DNA from: an uncultured Polaribacter sp.
GTDB taxonomy: Bacteria > Bacteroidota > Bacteroidia > Flavobacteriales > Flavobacteriaceae
NCBI GenBank assembly: GCA_947497755.1
Contig: CANMHT010000004.1
Location: forward strand, 1 to 64,000
Direction of reading: 5' to 3'
Length of the DNA stretch: 64,000 nt
Positions 8,571 to 17,037 of the stretch are shown here, piece after piece. Below the pieces are notes generated by a model. It did no database searches. It was given only the letters and a program-made list of their open reading frames with translations, and was not told the DNA's origin. Each line of letters starts with the position of its first letter. Position 1 is the first letter of the stretch. The translations under genes were made by a program, and so were the position numbers.

Positions 8571-10133
8571 TTAGTTTAAATTTATTGTTGTTCCTTTAAC
8601 CGTTACAGTACTAGAAGCTTTTATTTCTGATTTTCCTGAACTTGTACTACTAAAGTCTTTCTTACTTTTCAATATGATACCATTAGAATCATTTAAATTA
8701 ATTTTATTAGCATCAGAGCTACTTATATTTATATCTTTTTTTGAATCGTCAAAAATTAACTTTAATCCTTTTTTTGATAAAAAACCTACAGGAGTTGTAT
8801 CTGATAATTTAAATGGTGATGGAGGTTGATTACTACTTAAATATGAAGAAGTTAAAATGATACCTTGACTGTAATTATTATGTGTAAAACCAATAATTAC
8901 AAGTTCTCCTTCTTCAGGTAAGAGATAGCTACTTTGTTTTTTTCCGGCAGAGACTTGCCCTGGATAAGCCCAATATTTATCAGCTCCAAATGCTAAAATT
9001 TTCACAGGTATTCTTCCTAAGTTTTCTGGATCTTTTTCCCATTTTAAAACTGTGGCTGTTTCAATGCTTTTTATTGCTGATGAAATATGGTCATCAACTT
9101 GAAAAGAATTTAAAATTGGTAGATTTGTATTCCCTACCCCTATCTTAGTAGTCCAAGTACCGTGGCGAACGTTTTGTACTACTTTACTAATAGTGTAAGT
9201 TCCGTTATATGCTGTAGGTAAGCTAGAAAGTTTTAGCTTTTGCATAAGTGTAATTCCATTATTTCCTGGAATTTGAACATATCCTTTTAATGCAGATTGT
9301 TGTTGAGAAACACTTATGTTTTGTAGCATGCCTTGGGCTTCTTTTTTATTTGTTATTCCTAAAAACACATACTCACCATTAGAAGCTTTTACAAGTTTTG
9401 CTACTTCATCTGTATTTTGTTTTTGAACTGTCATTATTTTATTCTGTTTTACATCCCAATACCCTAAAGTGATGTTTTGATTTAGAGGAATTACATCTTT
9501 TTTTAACTCAATATTTACTATTTCATCTACACCAATATCTAAGGTAAATTCACCAGTTGTATCAGTTAATTCTAAAATATTCATTGCTCCATTATTCATT
9601 TGAATATATAAACCATGAGCAGCTGCTCTTTCTAGAATAAAAAACCAATCAGATTGCTGTTTTTTTATAAATTGAAAAAAAGAATAACTAGTTAAACTTG
9701 ATGAAGTTTTAGCTAAACTAATTCCAGTTTGAGAAGTCAAAATAGTTTCAATAATTTGTTTATCATTTTTTTTATTATAAAAAGTTGTATTTACAGAACT
9801 AATTAGACGAAAAGCTGGATCAGAAACTCCAAGAGTCATAATTGGCAACCCTTCTAAAACTTCAAAACTGATGTTAGTAACTATACCTTTAAAAATACTT
9901 TTATCAGAACTTCCAGAACTTTCATATCGAATATTTATGGTAATATTTGCACCTAATTGAAAATCTGCTTCTTCAAAAAGCGGATATTTCCTATCTGAAA
10001 AATTACCAGTAGATAGAGTTAGTTTTGCTTCAGGAACTTTGTTTAGCTCATATTCTGTATATAAAGAAATCAACTGATCGCTAATATCAGTTTTCTTTTT
10101 TCCGATTAAAGTTACAGTTATGGCACTACTCAT
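8571..10133 (-). CDS. CIS spike protein, VgrG/gp27-gp5-like (Pvc8-like)
   Basis: 520 residues. The domain order fits CIS spikes: a gp27/phage late-control-D-like region (about 1-335), an OB-fold gp5-like region (about 350-435, with EDPENLGRIPVKI and then EEGELVIIGF), and a C-terminal beta-prism of short strands rich in Ser/Lys/Asp ending in TVKGTTINLN. The family forms the trimeric needle at the end of the tube. The ATGA at 10133 overlaps the TGA of the LysM gene, a coupled start. No extra effector domain is attached. Confidence 0.88.
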   Translation of the reverse strand: MSSAITVTLIGKKKTDISDQLISLYTEYELNKVPEAKLTLSTGNFSDRKYPLFEEADFQLGANITINIRYESSGSSDKSIFKGIVTNISFEVLEGLPIMTLGVSDPAFRLISSVNTTFYNKKNDKQIIETILTSQTGISLAKTSSSLTSYSFFQFIKKQQSDWFFILERAAAHGLYIQMNNGAMNILELTDTTGEFTLDIGVDEIVNIELKKDVIPLNQNITLGYWDVKQNKIMTVQKQNTDEVAKLVKASNGEYVFLGITNKKEAQGMLQNISVSQQQSALKGYVQIPGNNGITLMQKLKLSSLPTAYNGTYTISKVVQNVRHGTWTTKIGVGNTNLPILNSFQVDDHISSAIKSIETATVLKWEKDPENLGRIPVKILAFGADKYWAYPGQVSAGKKQSSYLLPEEGELVIIGFTHNNYSQGIILTSSYLSSNQPPSPFKLSDTTPVGFLSKKGLKLIFDDSKKDINISSSDANKINLNDSNGIILKSKKDFSSTSSGKSEIKASSTVTVKGTTINLN

Positions 10134-10801
10134 ATTTTTTCAGTTAAAGGAGGAATTAATAGTACATTTCCAGGAATACAATCATATAGATTGTTTAGAT
10201 TATTTTGACCAGCAATAAGATGTAAATGACTTGTATCTTGATAATATTGATATGAAATATGTGCTAAATTGTCATTGTTTTTTATCAAATGCTCATGAAA
10301 TAAATCAGGAGACTCTTTATTTGCTTCCCGTTTACTTAATTCTATATTTACATCTTCTACTAATATTAAATTTATATCAGCTCTTACAGGTTCTCCTACA
10401 CTATTAAAGGTTTTATAATCAACATCTAAACGCTCTCCTCTACAAAGAAAAGCAGGAGTTGTACCCCATATTACTTTTAAAAATGGAGGTTGATGAATTG
10501 ATCCATTATATAACATAGTATTGGTCATTAAATCGTTTAGTTGAGCAATAACATCAATGGGTTCTCCATCGTGTAAAGCATAAGCTCCTGTCCCATCTAG
10601 CACCATATTAATTTCCATTGTATTTGTACCTCCACAAGCAAATCCAGTCATAGGCATTGAGCTATTTATTCCCTGTAAACTTCCATAAGTATTTTGTTGA
10701 TGTATTTTTACAGATAATGGACTAACAAAACATTCGAATACACCTATTTGAGATTTTCTTTCTGAGTCGCTAAAAGAGTATATTTTTAGTAAATCTTCCA
10801 C
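10130..10801 (-). CDS. LysM-containing baseplate hub protein, Pvc7-like
   Basis: 223 residues. The C-terminal 55 residues form a LysM-like module (LIKNNDNLAHISYQYYQD, then IPGNVLLIPPL). The N-terminal 160 residues resemble gp53/Afp7-type hub proteins that tie the tube-initiator ring to the spike. The only start compatible with the full N-terminus is GTG at 10801, one base after the TAA of the 51-residue gene, since the next in-frame Met is far inside. The end overlaps the spike gene by 4 bp. Confidence 0.82.
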   Translation of the reverse strand: MEDLLKIYSFSDSERKSQIGVFECFVSPLSVKIHQQNTYGSLQGINSSMPMTGFACGGTNTMEINMVLDGTGAYALHDGEPIDVIAQLNDLMTNTMLYNGSIHQPPFLKVIWGTTPAFLCRGERLDVDYKTFNSVGEPVRADINLILVEDVNIELSKREANKESPDLFHEHLIKNNDNLAHISYQYYQDTSHLHLIAGQNNLNNLYDCIPGNVLLIPPLTEKI

Positions 10802-10802
10802 T

Positions 10803-10958
10803 TTAGTTGGTTATTATTTTCCTTAATTTTTTATCTAAATATTTTTCGATTAATAACTCTAATTCAGCTGAATTTTTAAGAGTGATTTGAGTTAGTTGCC
10901 CATGTGTATTGTCTTTAATATTTGTTTTTATTTCTAAATGATCTATTTCTATATGCAT
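10803..10958 (-). CDS. Small DUF5908-like CIS protein (Pvc6-like), 51 aa
   Basis: A 51-codon frame lies between the second tube gene and the LysM gene. Its ATG overlaps the upstream TAA by one base (TAATG). The protein begins MHIEIDHLEIKTNI, matching the short M-x-IEI-x2-L-x-IK start of DUF5908-like CIS proteins, followed by a polar linker and a C-terminal helix rich in Leu/Lys. Afp and PVC clusters carry a similarly tiny gene in this place, between the tube initiator and the LysM protein. The function in the particle is unclear to me. Confidence 0.7.
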   Translation of the reverse strand: MHIEIDHLEIKTNIKDNTHGQLTQITLKNSAELELLIEKYLDKKLRKIITN

Positions 10959-11392
10959 TAGCTTACTTCTCTTAAGGTTTTATATTTAAATTCTATAGTT
11001 TCTAATACAACATCATTTGAATTTGTATCAAAATCTGATGTACTCCAATTAATTGTATAAGCACTTCCAATATTCCAACTTCTTACGTATTTACCTTCAT
11101 TATTTAAAAGGTGAATAGCCATATCAATTTGTTGCACTTCTAATTTATTCATGAGTTCAGATGTACTATATCCCATAGGAATTGCTTCTTCTAGAATAGC
11201 CCTTTTAAGGATTAAGTTACCATAAGTAACATCAGTAGGCATCATTTTAACGCCTCCCGTACTATCAAACTCAGTTACATTTAAACTATAACTAAGACCA
11301 GATATATGCTGTGCATGCATTGAAGTTTCTTTACCATCATTTAGTATTCGTACATAAAATCGATAGGCTAATACTGGTTTAATCTCACTCAT
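10958..11392 (-). CDS. CIS tube initiator protein, Pvc5-like (gp19 family)
   Basis: 144 residues with the Hcp/gp19 tube pattern: an N-terminal strand (YRFYVRI), HISGLSYSLNVTEF, a GNLILKRAI strand corresponding to the conserved LKRG motif of tube proteins, and a C-terminal ETIEFKY strand. It is the second of two tube-type genes; by analogy with Afp5/Pvc5 the one next to the hub genes starts the tube. Its start overlaps the stop of the first tube gene by one base (11392). Confidence 0.85.
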   Translation of the reverse strand: MSEIKPVLAYRFYVRILNDGKETSMHAQHISGLSYSLNVTEFDSTGGVKMMPTDVTYGNLILKRAILEEAIPMGYSTSELMNKLEVQQIDMAIHLLNNEGKYVRSWNIGSAYTINWSTSDFDTNSNDVVLETIEFKYKTLREVS

Positions 11393-11850
11393 TATTGATC
11401 TTTAACAACCATTGAATCTGCTTTAATTTCTATCGATTGAAAAGAAATATCATTAGAAGAAGCATCTAAACTTGGACCTTCAAACTTGGTAGGAAATGAA
11501 TTCGCTAATGTCCATGTCATTATAGCTTCATTGTTATTGTTTAATAAAGAAATAACTGTGTCTTTTTTTGTAAAATCATCAGTATGCATGCTATTAAACC
11601 AATCATACAGTTCCAAACTCTTTTCAAAAAGTCCTCTTTTTAAAGTAACTGTCGGTATATTTCTTTGTCCAACTACCTGAATTGTCTTTACTCCTTCACT
11701 TGTAGCCTCTTTATATTCTGTAGATTCATACTCTAAGTCCAACCCTGAAATCTCGCTAAAGTTGACTTCATCTCCTCCAATAGTGGCTTTATATCTAAAG
11801 GATGTAATTGGGTATTCTGAATTGATTACTGATTGTTTATCTTCTGCCAT
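11392..11850 (-). CDS. CIS main inner tube protein, Pvc1-like (gp19 family)
   Basis: 152 residues with the classic tube signature: YPITSFRYKATIGG, FSEISGLDLEYESTEYKEA, then TVTLKRGLFEKSLELYDWFN, and a C-terminal SIEIKADSM strand. The family polymerises as stacked hexameric rings inside the sheath and forms the channel that holds cargo. The gene follows the sheath gene by 37 bp and is coupled to the second tube gene. Confidence 0.9.
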   Translation of the reverse strand: MAEDKQSVINSEYPITSFRYKATIGGDEVNFSEISGLDLEYESTEYKEATSEGVKTIQVVGQRNIPTVTLKRGLFEKSLELYDWFNSMHTDDFTKKDTVISLLNNNNEAIMTWTLANSFPTKFEGPSLDASSNDISFQSIEIKADSMVVKDQ

Positions 11851-11887
11851 GATATATTATTTTAATTGTTTTTGAAAGATTTTAAGA

Positions 11888-13984
11888 TTAATTTCCACCT
11901 ACCATTTGTGAAAAAGTAAGCACTATGAATTCTGCGGGTCTTACAGGAGCTACCATAATTGATGCTTTCATATAACCATTTAAAACATCTTCATCTGTCA
12001 TGGTTTCCCCAACTCCAATCAACACTTGGTAGCTAGTTTCTGGAGTAGTTCCAGCAAATGCTCCATCATTGAATAAACCAAATAGATAACTTTCTATCAT
12101 AGTTTTTACTTCTACCCAAGTATTGTGAACATTTGGTTTAAATACGTATGCTTCTAAAGCAATACTTATATCGTTTTCCATTGCAATAAAGAGTCTTCGA
12201 ACATTTACATATCTCCAATCTAAACTATTTCCATCATTGGTTCTTGCTCCCCAAACTAAAGTTCCTTTACCTGTAAAACTTCGAATTGCATTGACAGATT
12301 TTCCGGTAAGAGCATCAACATTTAAATCCTCTTGCTGTTTACTTGTTAATGATACTAATGGTCCAGTTACACCAATTGGAGATGTATTTGCTGGAGGTGT
12401 CCAAACTCCAGAAGCACTATCTAACCTACTATAAATACCTGCCATAAATGGAGAAGGTGGCATATTGATGTAGTTACTTGCTAAAAAAGTTTTTACTTCT
12501 TCAATAGTAGCATTATTTGGTGGTTCATGAAGCAAATTAATGTCTGTTGCAGCAACCTTTTCTAATTTCTCTTCTGAAGTTGGATCCGTTGCACTTAAGC
12601 TAACACTAATAGCACCTTCTTCTGTTGAAGGGATATATACAGCTGCAGCTTCTGAAGCAGTCATCTCTTTTGGAGTAGTAATTGTGGCTGTAATTGGATT
12701 TACTGTATTATCAATGACTACAGTAGTAGAGGTAACTTCTTCACTATCGCTTATTTCAACTGAACAACTGATTTTTGTAGCGACTACTCCAGCACTAGAA
12801 CCAATTGTTAAAGCATCAAACTTTAGTTCAAAAGGAAATAAGATTTTTTCTGAATCAGTTGGATCAATACTAATTGTATCCCAAACACCTTCTTGAATTA
12901 AATTTATTGTTCCTTCCATTTCTAATGGTAAAAGGAAATTAAGATTCCAATTAGGATATTCTTCAGACTTTGCTTTCCATATAGTATTAAAATCTATAGG
13001 TGTATTACCTTCAACAAATTCAACGGTTAGAGTATTGGTATCTGGGTCAATATCAATAGTGTTTTTTTCGCCAACTTTAAGCTCTGTTATAATTGGTGCT
13101 TTTTCCTGTTGATCAACAAAAGTAAAAGTAAACATTGTATTTTTGTCTTTTTCATAAGTTCCAGAGAAAGCATATTCTATTAACTCTTCTTTACCTAAAT
13201 TATATCCATTTAATAATACACCTGTCAAATCAGGGTTATATGCATATGTTGTCAACGATTTTAAATATGGGAAATATGCTCCGGCATAACTAGGATAATC
13301 TGGAGAAACATTTTCTCTATATAAACTAATATCATTTTTATTATAAACAGGATCAATTGGATTTGATTGAATGACATCTAGAACAGAGAAATATTTTTTC
13401 TCTTTCTGGGAAAAGTTAACAAAATCAGTTCCCCAAGTATAATAGTTTTGGTAACCGTATCTAATAAGATCTGTTGGTAAAATTAAAGTTGCATCTTTTG
13501 CCAATTCAATTGCTTCTTCTATAAAGTCCATATTTACAGGAGAAGTATCATTTTGATCAAACTGATCATAACTACCAATAGAAACAATATAACAGTTACC
13601 TCCTCCATTTCCAAAGAAATTTGAAACTGAAGGGTACATAAAACCTGGAGTATAAGATGCTAATTCACCTGCTGCATTTTCTTTTTTATTGGTGGCAATA
13701 TATGAAACCGGATCAGAAGTTGTTTGTACTATTTGTAAGACAGAAATAACTCCGGTAATGTCTGCACCACCAAAAGTTTGTTCATATTCTAACATGCTAC
13801 TTACCTTTACAGGCTCTTTTACTGAATCTGATCCTTTGATAAAACTAAGTGCTTCTCCATTAGGTTTTATTGCTTTTTGTGTAAACCCAATAAAAACAGG
13901 ATTTGCGGTTTCATTTGCGATGATACTGGAACCAAAAGAATTTTTCTCTTCGACATATACACCAGGTGTTTTTAACTGTGCCAT
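11888..13984 (-). CDS. CIS contractile sheath protein with large insertion
   Basis: 698 residues, much longer than Afp/PVC sheath proteins (about 350-480). The start (MAQLKTPGVYVEEKNSFGSS) and C-terminal domain (about 510-698, with GVWTPPANT, then GTLVWGAR, then WRYVNVRRL) are canonical. Between residues 255 and 475 lies an acidic, Thr/Ser/Glu-rich, probably beta-sandwich insertion with Ig-like strand patterns (for example SISIDPTDSE-like and EISDSEEVTST segments). Family role: the extended sheath contracts and drives the tube. Only one sheath gene is present, so this protein probably builds the whole sheath. The insertion probably sits on the outer surface. Confidence 0.93.
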   Translation of the reverse strand: MAQLKTPGVYVEEKNSFGSSIIANETANPVFIGFTQKAIKPNGEALSFIKGSDSVKEPVKVSSMLEYEQTFGGADITGVISVLQIVQTTSDPVSYIATNKKENAAGELASYTPGFMYPSVSNFFGNGGGNCYIVSIGSYDQFDQNDTSPVNMDFIEEAIELAKDATLILPTDLIRYGYQNYYTWGTDFVNFSQKEKKYFSVLDVIQSNPIDPVYNKNDISLYRENVSPDYPSYAGAYFPYLKSLTTYAYNPDLTGVLLNGYNLGKEELIEYAFSGTYEKDKNTMFTFTFVDQQEKAPIITELKVGEKNTIDIDPDTNTLTVEFVEGNTPIDFNTIWKAKSEEYPNWNLNFLLPLEMEGTINLIQEGVWDTISIDPTDSEKILFPFELKFDALTIGSSAGVVATKISCSVEISDSEEVTSTTVVIDNTVNPITATITTPKEMTASEAAAVYIPSTEEGAISVSLSATDPTSEEKLEKVAATDINLLHEPPNNATIEEVKTFLASNYINMPPSPFMAGIYSRLDSASGVWTPPANTSPIGVTGPLVSLTSKQQEDLNVDALTGKSVNAIRSFTGKGTLVWGARTNDGNSLDWRYVNVRRLFIAMENDISIALEAYVFKPNVHNTWVEVKTMIESYLFGLFNDGAFAGTTPETSYQVLIGVGETMTDEDVLNGYMKASIMVAPVRPAEFIVLTFSQMVGGN

Positions 13985-14013
13985 TTTCTATTTGTTTTTT
14001 AAATTATTTATAA

Positions 14014-15480
14014 CTAAGTGTTTTGTGCTATTAATATATATTGTAACTTTTCAGTAAGCTGCTGAGGTATAAACACACCCGTAATATAATGTGTCATGTT
14101 ATATGCCTGTGTATAAGCTTCAAGATAATCTTCTTTGACAGCATCTGTAAGTAGAGTTACTCTTTTGTTATACTTAACATTCAAATCTTTAAATGTTTCT
14201 AAAGGAATATAGGTTTGCTGTTTACAATTTTCTAAAAGTTGAATAAACTCAGTATATACATTACCTTTTTTGTCTAGCAAAGGATTTTGTATTTGAGCTT
14301 TATAACAGGTTTGTAATTTTGAAATTAAGTCTTCTAATTCCCACCATTTTTTTTGAAGTTGTAATTGACTTAATTGGGAATTTTCTTTAAATGATGTATA
14401 AGGAGGTTTGCCTACACCTATATATGCACTATTTCCAACAGTTGTAAATGTTAATATTTGATTTTCAATTGATTTTATAATATCTAAATATGCCGTAGCA
14501 CTTGTTAATTTTTCTAAAAAAAGTAAGGATAATCCTCGTTTTTTTCCATCGATATTACTTTTTGAAAGTAGACAAAGATTTTCGTATTTTTTTACAATTG
14601 AGAAGGAATAGTTTGCTAATTCTTCTCTGTATTCTTTAATTAAAATTTCTAAACCATTAATAGAAGGCATGAACGATTTAAATTCTTTTTTAAAAGCAGG
14701 TTCTGCTTCGAATTGATTTTCAAAATTTAACCTGAATGATTGCACTTTAATAAAAGTGCTTTTATAACAATCAAGTAATTCTTGAAATCGTATATCTATT
14801 GTTTCATCAGTATCTTTTTCAGTTAAATTTATGGAACAAAAAGCTGTAGTTTTTTGAACAAGATTTTGTATAATTTCTTCAATTGGATAGTAAATGAAGC
14901 TAAGAATCATTGCATCAATTATAGCTTTGTCTGGGCTTATTCGTTCTGTATCAACACTTACTTTTCGAACAATTGGTAATTGTTTAACTTTACCAGAAAC
15001 TAATGCATATCTGAAAAAGTAACGAAGCATTGGGATTCCTGGAGTATTAAAGCTATTCCAAATTTCAATCTCATTCCTATCACTAAAGTTTGATAATAAA
15101 ACTTCTACTCTATTATCATAGCCATCAAAAGAAACATTTATAATATCATTATTATAAAAAAAGCCAATAACCTGTTCATAATATTCTAAAGCTGTACTAT
15201 ATTTAGTAAAGTTAAAAAGCAAGAGAAGATCAATAGAAAGTTTTAATGGAGGTTTTTGAGCTAAGCCTAAATTACCGCTAGTTGAAACATTAAATGTAGT
15301 ACAGCCTTTAATATCTCTTTCTTGATTACTTCCAAATAGTGCAATATTAATAGATTCAGGATACAAGTTCTCTTTACTGCTATTTGGAGAGACAAAATGA
15401 ACATTAATATGCTTTTCTTCTTTATTCAAGGCATATTCAGCAATTTCTGTTTTAATAGTATGTAAAATAGATGATAGCAT
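14014..15480 (-). CDS. CIS tail terminator, DUF4255/Pvc16-like, with C-terminal extension
   Basis: 488 residues, the first gene of the cluster. The N-terminal 190 residues match the DUF4255/Pvc16 N-terminal pattern: a helix starting MLSSILHTIKTEIAEYAL, NIALFGSNQE, PLKLSIDLLLLFNF, then ALEYYEQVIGFFYNN, and EIWNSFNTPGIPMLRYFFRY. The remaining 300 residues are mostly helical and are not part of the usual roughly 290-residue terminator, so this version is extended. Family role: it caps the sheath-tube end distal to the baseplate. It lies 29 bp upstream of the sheath gene. The long leader region before it (15481-15840) probably holds the operon promoter. Confidence 0.8.
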   Translation of the reverse strand: MLSSILHTIKTEIAEYALNKEEKHINVHFVSPNSSKENLYPESINIALFGSNQERDIKGCTTFNVSTSGNLGLAQKPPLKLSIDLLLLFNFTKYSTALEYYEQVIGFFYNNDIINVSFDGYDNRVEVLLSNFSDRNEIEIWNSFNTPGIPMLRYFFRYALVSGKVKQLPIVRKVSVDTERISPDKAIIDAMILSFIYYPIEEIIQNLVQKTTAFCSINLTEKDTDETIDIRFQELLDCYKSTFIKVQSFRLNFENQFEAEPAFKKEFKSFMPSINGLEILIKEYREELANYSFSIVKKYENLCLLSKSNIDGKKRGLSLLFLEKLTSATAYLDIIKSIENQILTFTTVGNSAYIGVGKPPYTSFKENSQLSQLQLQKKWWELEDLISKLQTCYKAQIQNPLLDKKGNVYTEFIQLLENCKQQTYIPLETFKDLNVKYNKRVTLLTDAVKEDYLEAYTQAYNMTHYITGVFIPQQLTEKLQYILIAQNT

Positions 15481-15840
15481 ATATTTTTAACTGTTTTGTA
15501 ACGACCTGATTAAGTCTTAAATCAACACTTGTAATATATGATGATAAGGTATTGTAGCTTTATACTTATGATTAAATATTAAATATGTGCTGTGTGCTAT
15601 TAATTTGTAAACTAAGATATTAACTAGTTTAAAGAAGAGTTGGAGGAATGTTATAAACGTAAATATTCTATCCGTAATCGTTACTATTTTTGGCAGGAGT
15701 GTAATTAGTTTACATTAAAAATCCCCCCTTATTATGAGACTAATTACAGTTGGTTTTGTTATATTTATTTATAATTAATTCATAGATAGTTTCTATTTTT
15801 AAAACACCAAAATACAAAATGTTAGCCCTACATTTGTGGC
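15481..15840. other. Divergent intergenic region, CIS operon / efflux gene
   Basis: 360 bp of AT-rich DNA between the first CIS gene (minus) and the MFS gene (plus). I see no ORF with coding features. A heptamer is present in opposite orientations about 100 bp apart (GTAAACT near 15606, AGTTTAC near 15706). A run of C occurs near 15724. The MFS side carries TACATTTG at 15829-15836. No clear TTG/TAnnTTTG pair faces the CIS operon, so its promoter is either degenerate or read by an alternative sigma factor. Confidence 0.6.
15829..15836 (+). promoter_or_regulatory. -7 box TACATTTG of MFS gene
   Basis: A perfect match to the Bacteroidota -7 element TAnnTTTG, ending 4 nt before the ATG at 15841. 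No TTG occurs at the usual -33 distance. If used, the transcript would be essentially leaderless. Confidence 0.45.
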
Positions 15841-17037
15841 ATGCCTATAAAAAACAAATCAAGATTAGAGTTTATTGCCTTAATGGCGTCATTAATGTCA
15901 ATTGTTGCTTTATCTATTGATGCATTATTGCCTGCTTTAGAACAAATTGGTGTTTCTATTGGGATTCAAGATACCAGAGATAATCAATTACTAGTAACCA
16001 TGATCTTTTTAGGTTTAGGTTTTGGCCAATTAATTTTCGGCCCTATTTCTGATAGTCTTGGTAGAAAACCTGTAATTTATATGGGATTTATAGTGTTTGT
16101 TATTGCTAGCTTTATTTGCGTAACAGCCAATTCTTTAGAAATGATGGTGCTTGGTAGAATTTTACAAGGAATTGGACTTTCTGCACCAAGAACAATTAGT
16201 ATTGCTATGGTTAGAGATAGTTTTAGTGGCGATTATATGGCTAAAATCATGTCTTTTATCGTGGTGATTTTCATCTTGGTTCCTGTAGTTGCTCCAGCAA
16301 TTGGGAAATTAATTCTAGATGCTTATGGATGGAAAGCTATTTTTAATAGTCAATTGATTATTGGTGTACTCATTATGATTTGGTTATGGAGGCGTCAGCC
16401 AGAAACCTTAGCAGTTGCTAAAAGAACAAAGTTTAGATTGCGTTTGTTTGTAGATGGTACCAAAGAGTTTTTAAAATACAGACAAGCAGTTATTTTTACC
16501 TTAGTTTCTGGGTTTATCACGGGTTCTTTTATGGTATACTTGAGTGCTTCACAACATATTTTTCAAGAGCAATACCAAATGATAGAAGAGTTTCCTTTTA
16601 TTTTTGCTGGATTGGCAATTTCTGTGGGAATCGCAACTTTTTTAAATGGTACTTTAGTAATGCGTTTTGGAATGATGAGATTGGTAACGGTATTTATGGT
16701 GTTTTTTACACTAATACCACTACTCTACACATTTCTCTTCTTAAATACAGAGAATCCTAGCATTAGCATATTTCTTATTTTCTGTGGATTGCAATTCTTC
16801 TCCTTAGGGTTTTTATTCGGGAATTTAAGAGCCATTGCCATGCAACCAGTTGGACATATTGCTGGTGTTGGTGCAGCAATTAATGGTTTTGTTTCTACCA
16901 TTATGGCAGTTCCAATTGCTACTTTTATAGGTAGTTATATTACCACAACTGCCCTGCCTCTTTATATAGGTTTTTTAGTCTGTGGAATTATTTGCTTAGG
17001 ATTGGTTGTTCTTAATAATAAAAAATCGAATTCTTAA
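15841..17037 (+). CDS. MFS drug-resistance transporter, Bcr/CflA family
   Basis: 398 residues with about 12 hydrophobic segments. TM1 contains IVALSIDALLPAL, typical of the Bcr/CflA drug:proton antiporters. MFS motif A is seen in the TM2-TM3 loop as GPISDSLGRKPV (about 67-78), and LGRILQGIGLSAPRTISIAMVRD (in the TM4-TM5 part) matches the family. Likely role: proton-driven export of small hydrophobic compounds across the inner membrane; the substrate is unknown. Starting at the next Met (residue 15) would damage TM1, so ATG 15841 is kept. It converges on the PepSY-type gene and shares a 4-bp TTAA with it at the two stops. Confidence 0.85.
   Translation: MPIKNKSRLEFIALMASLMSIVALSIDALLPALEQIGVSIGIQDTRDNQLLVTMIFLGLGFGQLIFGPISDSLGRKPVIYMGFIVFVIASFICVTANSLEMMVLGRILQGIGLSAPRTISIAMVRDSFSGDYMAKIMSFIVVIFILVPVVAPAIGKLILDAYGWKAIFNSQLIIGVLIMIWLWRRQPETLAVAKRTKFRLRLFVDGTKEFLKYRQAVIFTLVSGFITGSFMVYLSASQHIFQEQYQMIEEFPFIFAGLAISVGIATFLNGTLVMRFGMMRLVTVFMVFFTLIPLLYTFLFLNTENPSISIFLIFCGLQFFSLGFLFGNLRAIAMQPVGHIAGVGAAINGFVSTIMAVPIATFIGSYITTTALPLYIGFLVCGIICLGLVVLNNKKSNS

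Noticed and set aside
12540..12896. 118-codon open frame opposite the sheath gene
   Set aside because: It mirrors the low-complexity Thr/Ser/Glu-rich insertion of the sheath on the other strand and has no recognisable motif or promoter.
1..15480. Complete prophage
   Set aside because: No capsid, portal, terminase, integrase or lysis gene is seen in the 15 kb; PAAR, LysM, DUF4255 and DUF5908-like genes point to a CIS.
1..15480. Classical Bacteroidota T6SS-iii
   Set aside because: No TssB/TssC split sheath and no membrane-complex genes; the single sheath and DUF4255 terminator fit the Afp/PVC-type instead.
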